This document shows, piece after piece, positions 63,499 through 64,000 of a stretch of DNA of 64,000 nucleotides. Origin of the DNA: Gaetbulibacter sp. S0825. GTDB taxonomy: Bacteria > Bacteroidota > Bacteroidia > Flavobacteriales > Flavobacteriaceae. The notes under the pieces are model-generated. The model was given only the letters and a program-made list of their open reading frames with translations, searched no databases and was not told the origin of the DNA. The stretch lies in the NCBI RefSeq assembly GCF_011777505.1, contig NZ_JAATJT010000003.1:496001-560000 (forward strand). Direction: 5' to 3'. The number at the start of each line of letters is the position of its first letter. The first letter of the stretch is position 1. The translations under genes and the position numbers were made by a program.

Positions 63499-64000
63499 AT
63501 GCTCAAGTTTTTTAGAAAAATTCGATACAATCTTATGAGTGAAAACAAATCTCGAAAATATATTAAATATGCCTTTGGAGAAATTATTCTCGTGGTCATT
63601 GGTATTTTAATAGCACTTCAAATAAACAATTGGAATCAAAATAGGAAAGATCGCATTCTTGAAACAGAATACCTTACTAGATTACGAGCTGATATTGAAT
63701 TTGACCATGGTTGGTTAGATTTCTATTTCATTAATAGGTACAATCGAAAAGTAGAAGGCCTTAAAAAAGGTAAAGCTTATTTTCAGGGAGAACTGGTTAT
63801 TAAGGACACTTTACAGTTTTTAAATGATATCGGCTATGGTGGCGTATTTGGACATGCTTCTTGGGGTCTTAGTAAGAACAGCTACAACGAATTAATAAGT
63901 ACTGGTAATTTAACAAAAATTGAAAATGATTCTTTAAGAACAGAGATTATCAAATATTACGAAAATAGCAATGCAGTAGTAGAAACTAGTAAAGCTTATG
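63499..64000 (+). CDS. DUF6090-family membrane protein, 5' part
   Basis: An open frame starting ATG at 63499 and still open at the right edge (167 codons seen). The N terminus (MLKFFRKIRYNLMSENKSRK, then YIKYAFGEIILVVIGILIALQ as a membrane helix, about 21-41) matches the two DUF6090 proteins at 45-46.5 kb. The following part is helical. It starts 13 bases after the map stop. This is the third member in the window; the gene is incomplete here and its function is unknown. Confidence 0.85.
   Translation, partial: MLKFFRKIRYNLMSENKSRKYIKYAFGEIILVVIGILIALQINNWNQNRKDRILETEYLTRLRADIEFDHGWLDFYFINRYNRKVEGLKKGKAYFQGELVIKDTLQFLNDIGYGGVFGHASWGLSKNSYNELISTGNLTKIENDSLRTEIIKYYENSNAVVETSKAY

Noticed and set aside
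1-64000. Looked for CRISPR arrays, insertion sequences, prophage genes, restriction-modification or toxin-antitoxin genes.
   Set aside because: None recognised; the only repeat-like elements are the short palindromes listed.

Overview
The window is a gene-dense, AT-rich chromosomal segment of a marine-type Flavobacteriaceae bacterium (phylum Bacteroidota). The evidence is a SusC/SusD pair, several DUF6090 and DUF6702-type proteins, a type I LipA/GAPDH pair, an absence of clear Shine-Dalgarno sequences, and many promoters carrying the Bacteroidota -7 element TAnnTTTG. I see no rRNA, CRISPR array, insertion sequence, prophage or replication origin. One tRNA (Gly, anticodon TCC) is present. No intergenic stretch exceeds 300 bases.

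Layout. 1-8.6 kb: end of a DUF1361 gene, a secreted DinB-like protein, a SusC-SusD outer-membrane uptake pair with a membrane-anchored AraC regulator just upstream, and a secreted M28 peptidase, all but the first on the minus strand. 8.8-11.8 kb: PPK2 polyphosphate kinase and two secreted proteins of unknown role. 11.9-16.1 kb: a tight minus-strand operon of ABC ATPase, ABC permease, MscS channel and a sigma-54-type response regulator that lacks a DNA-binding domain. 16.4-18.0 kb: grpE-dnaJ. 18.2-24.1 kb: YceI lipoprotein, valS, a DUF1573 protein and a PDZ aspartyl protease. 24.2-33.8 kb: aminotransferase-murB, an ECF sigma/anti-sigma pair, aquaporin, a glycosyltransferase / ECF sigma / NRAMP-like overlapping set, then lipA and gapA. 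33.9-41.6 kb: TPR hybrid histidine kinase, lpxK, Nif3-like, a cysteine-less CT398-like protein, msrA, a methyltransferase and a lipoprotein.

41.7-51.9 kb is a plus-strand catabolic cluster for kynurenine: kynureninase, kynurenine 3-monooxygenase, RidA-type 2-aminomuconate deaminase, 2-aminomuconate-semialdehyde dehydrogenase, an SDR, 3-hydroxyanthranilate dioxygenase and ACMS decarboxylase. Together they would take kynurenine or 3-hydroxykynurenine through 3-hydroxyanthranilate to 2-aminomuconate and 4-oxalocrotonate. The cluster is interrupted by two DUF6090 membrane-protein genes behind a structured repeat-like element, and by a small GIY-YIG nuclease gene bracketed by inverted copies of a short repeat.

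51.9-64 kb: a TatA-like protein, an M1 peptidase, DUF6702, twin carboxypeptidase-regulatory-domain proteins, peptidase E, tRNA-Gly, GNAT, an M48 protease, gpmI, a HAD-like protein, an acetyl-CoA hydrolase/transferase, map, and the start of a third DUF6090 gene running off the right edge.

The observations most worth a second look are the repeat-bracketed GIY-YIG cassette, the HTH-less NtrC-type regulator, the SDR without its catalytic Tyr/Lys, the NRAMP-like transporter without its metal-binding motifs, and two proteins (DnaJ and the CT398-like protein) with reduced or lost zinc-binding cysteines.
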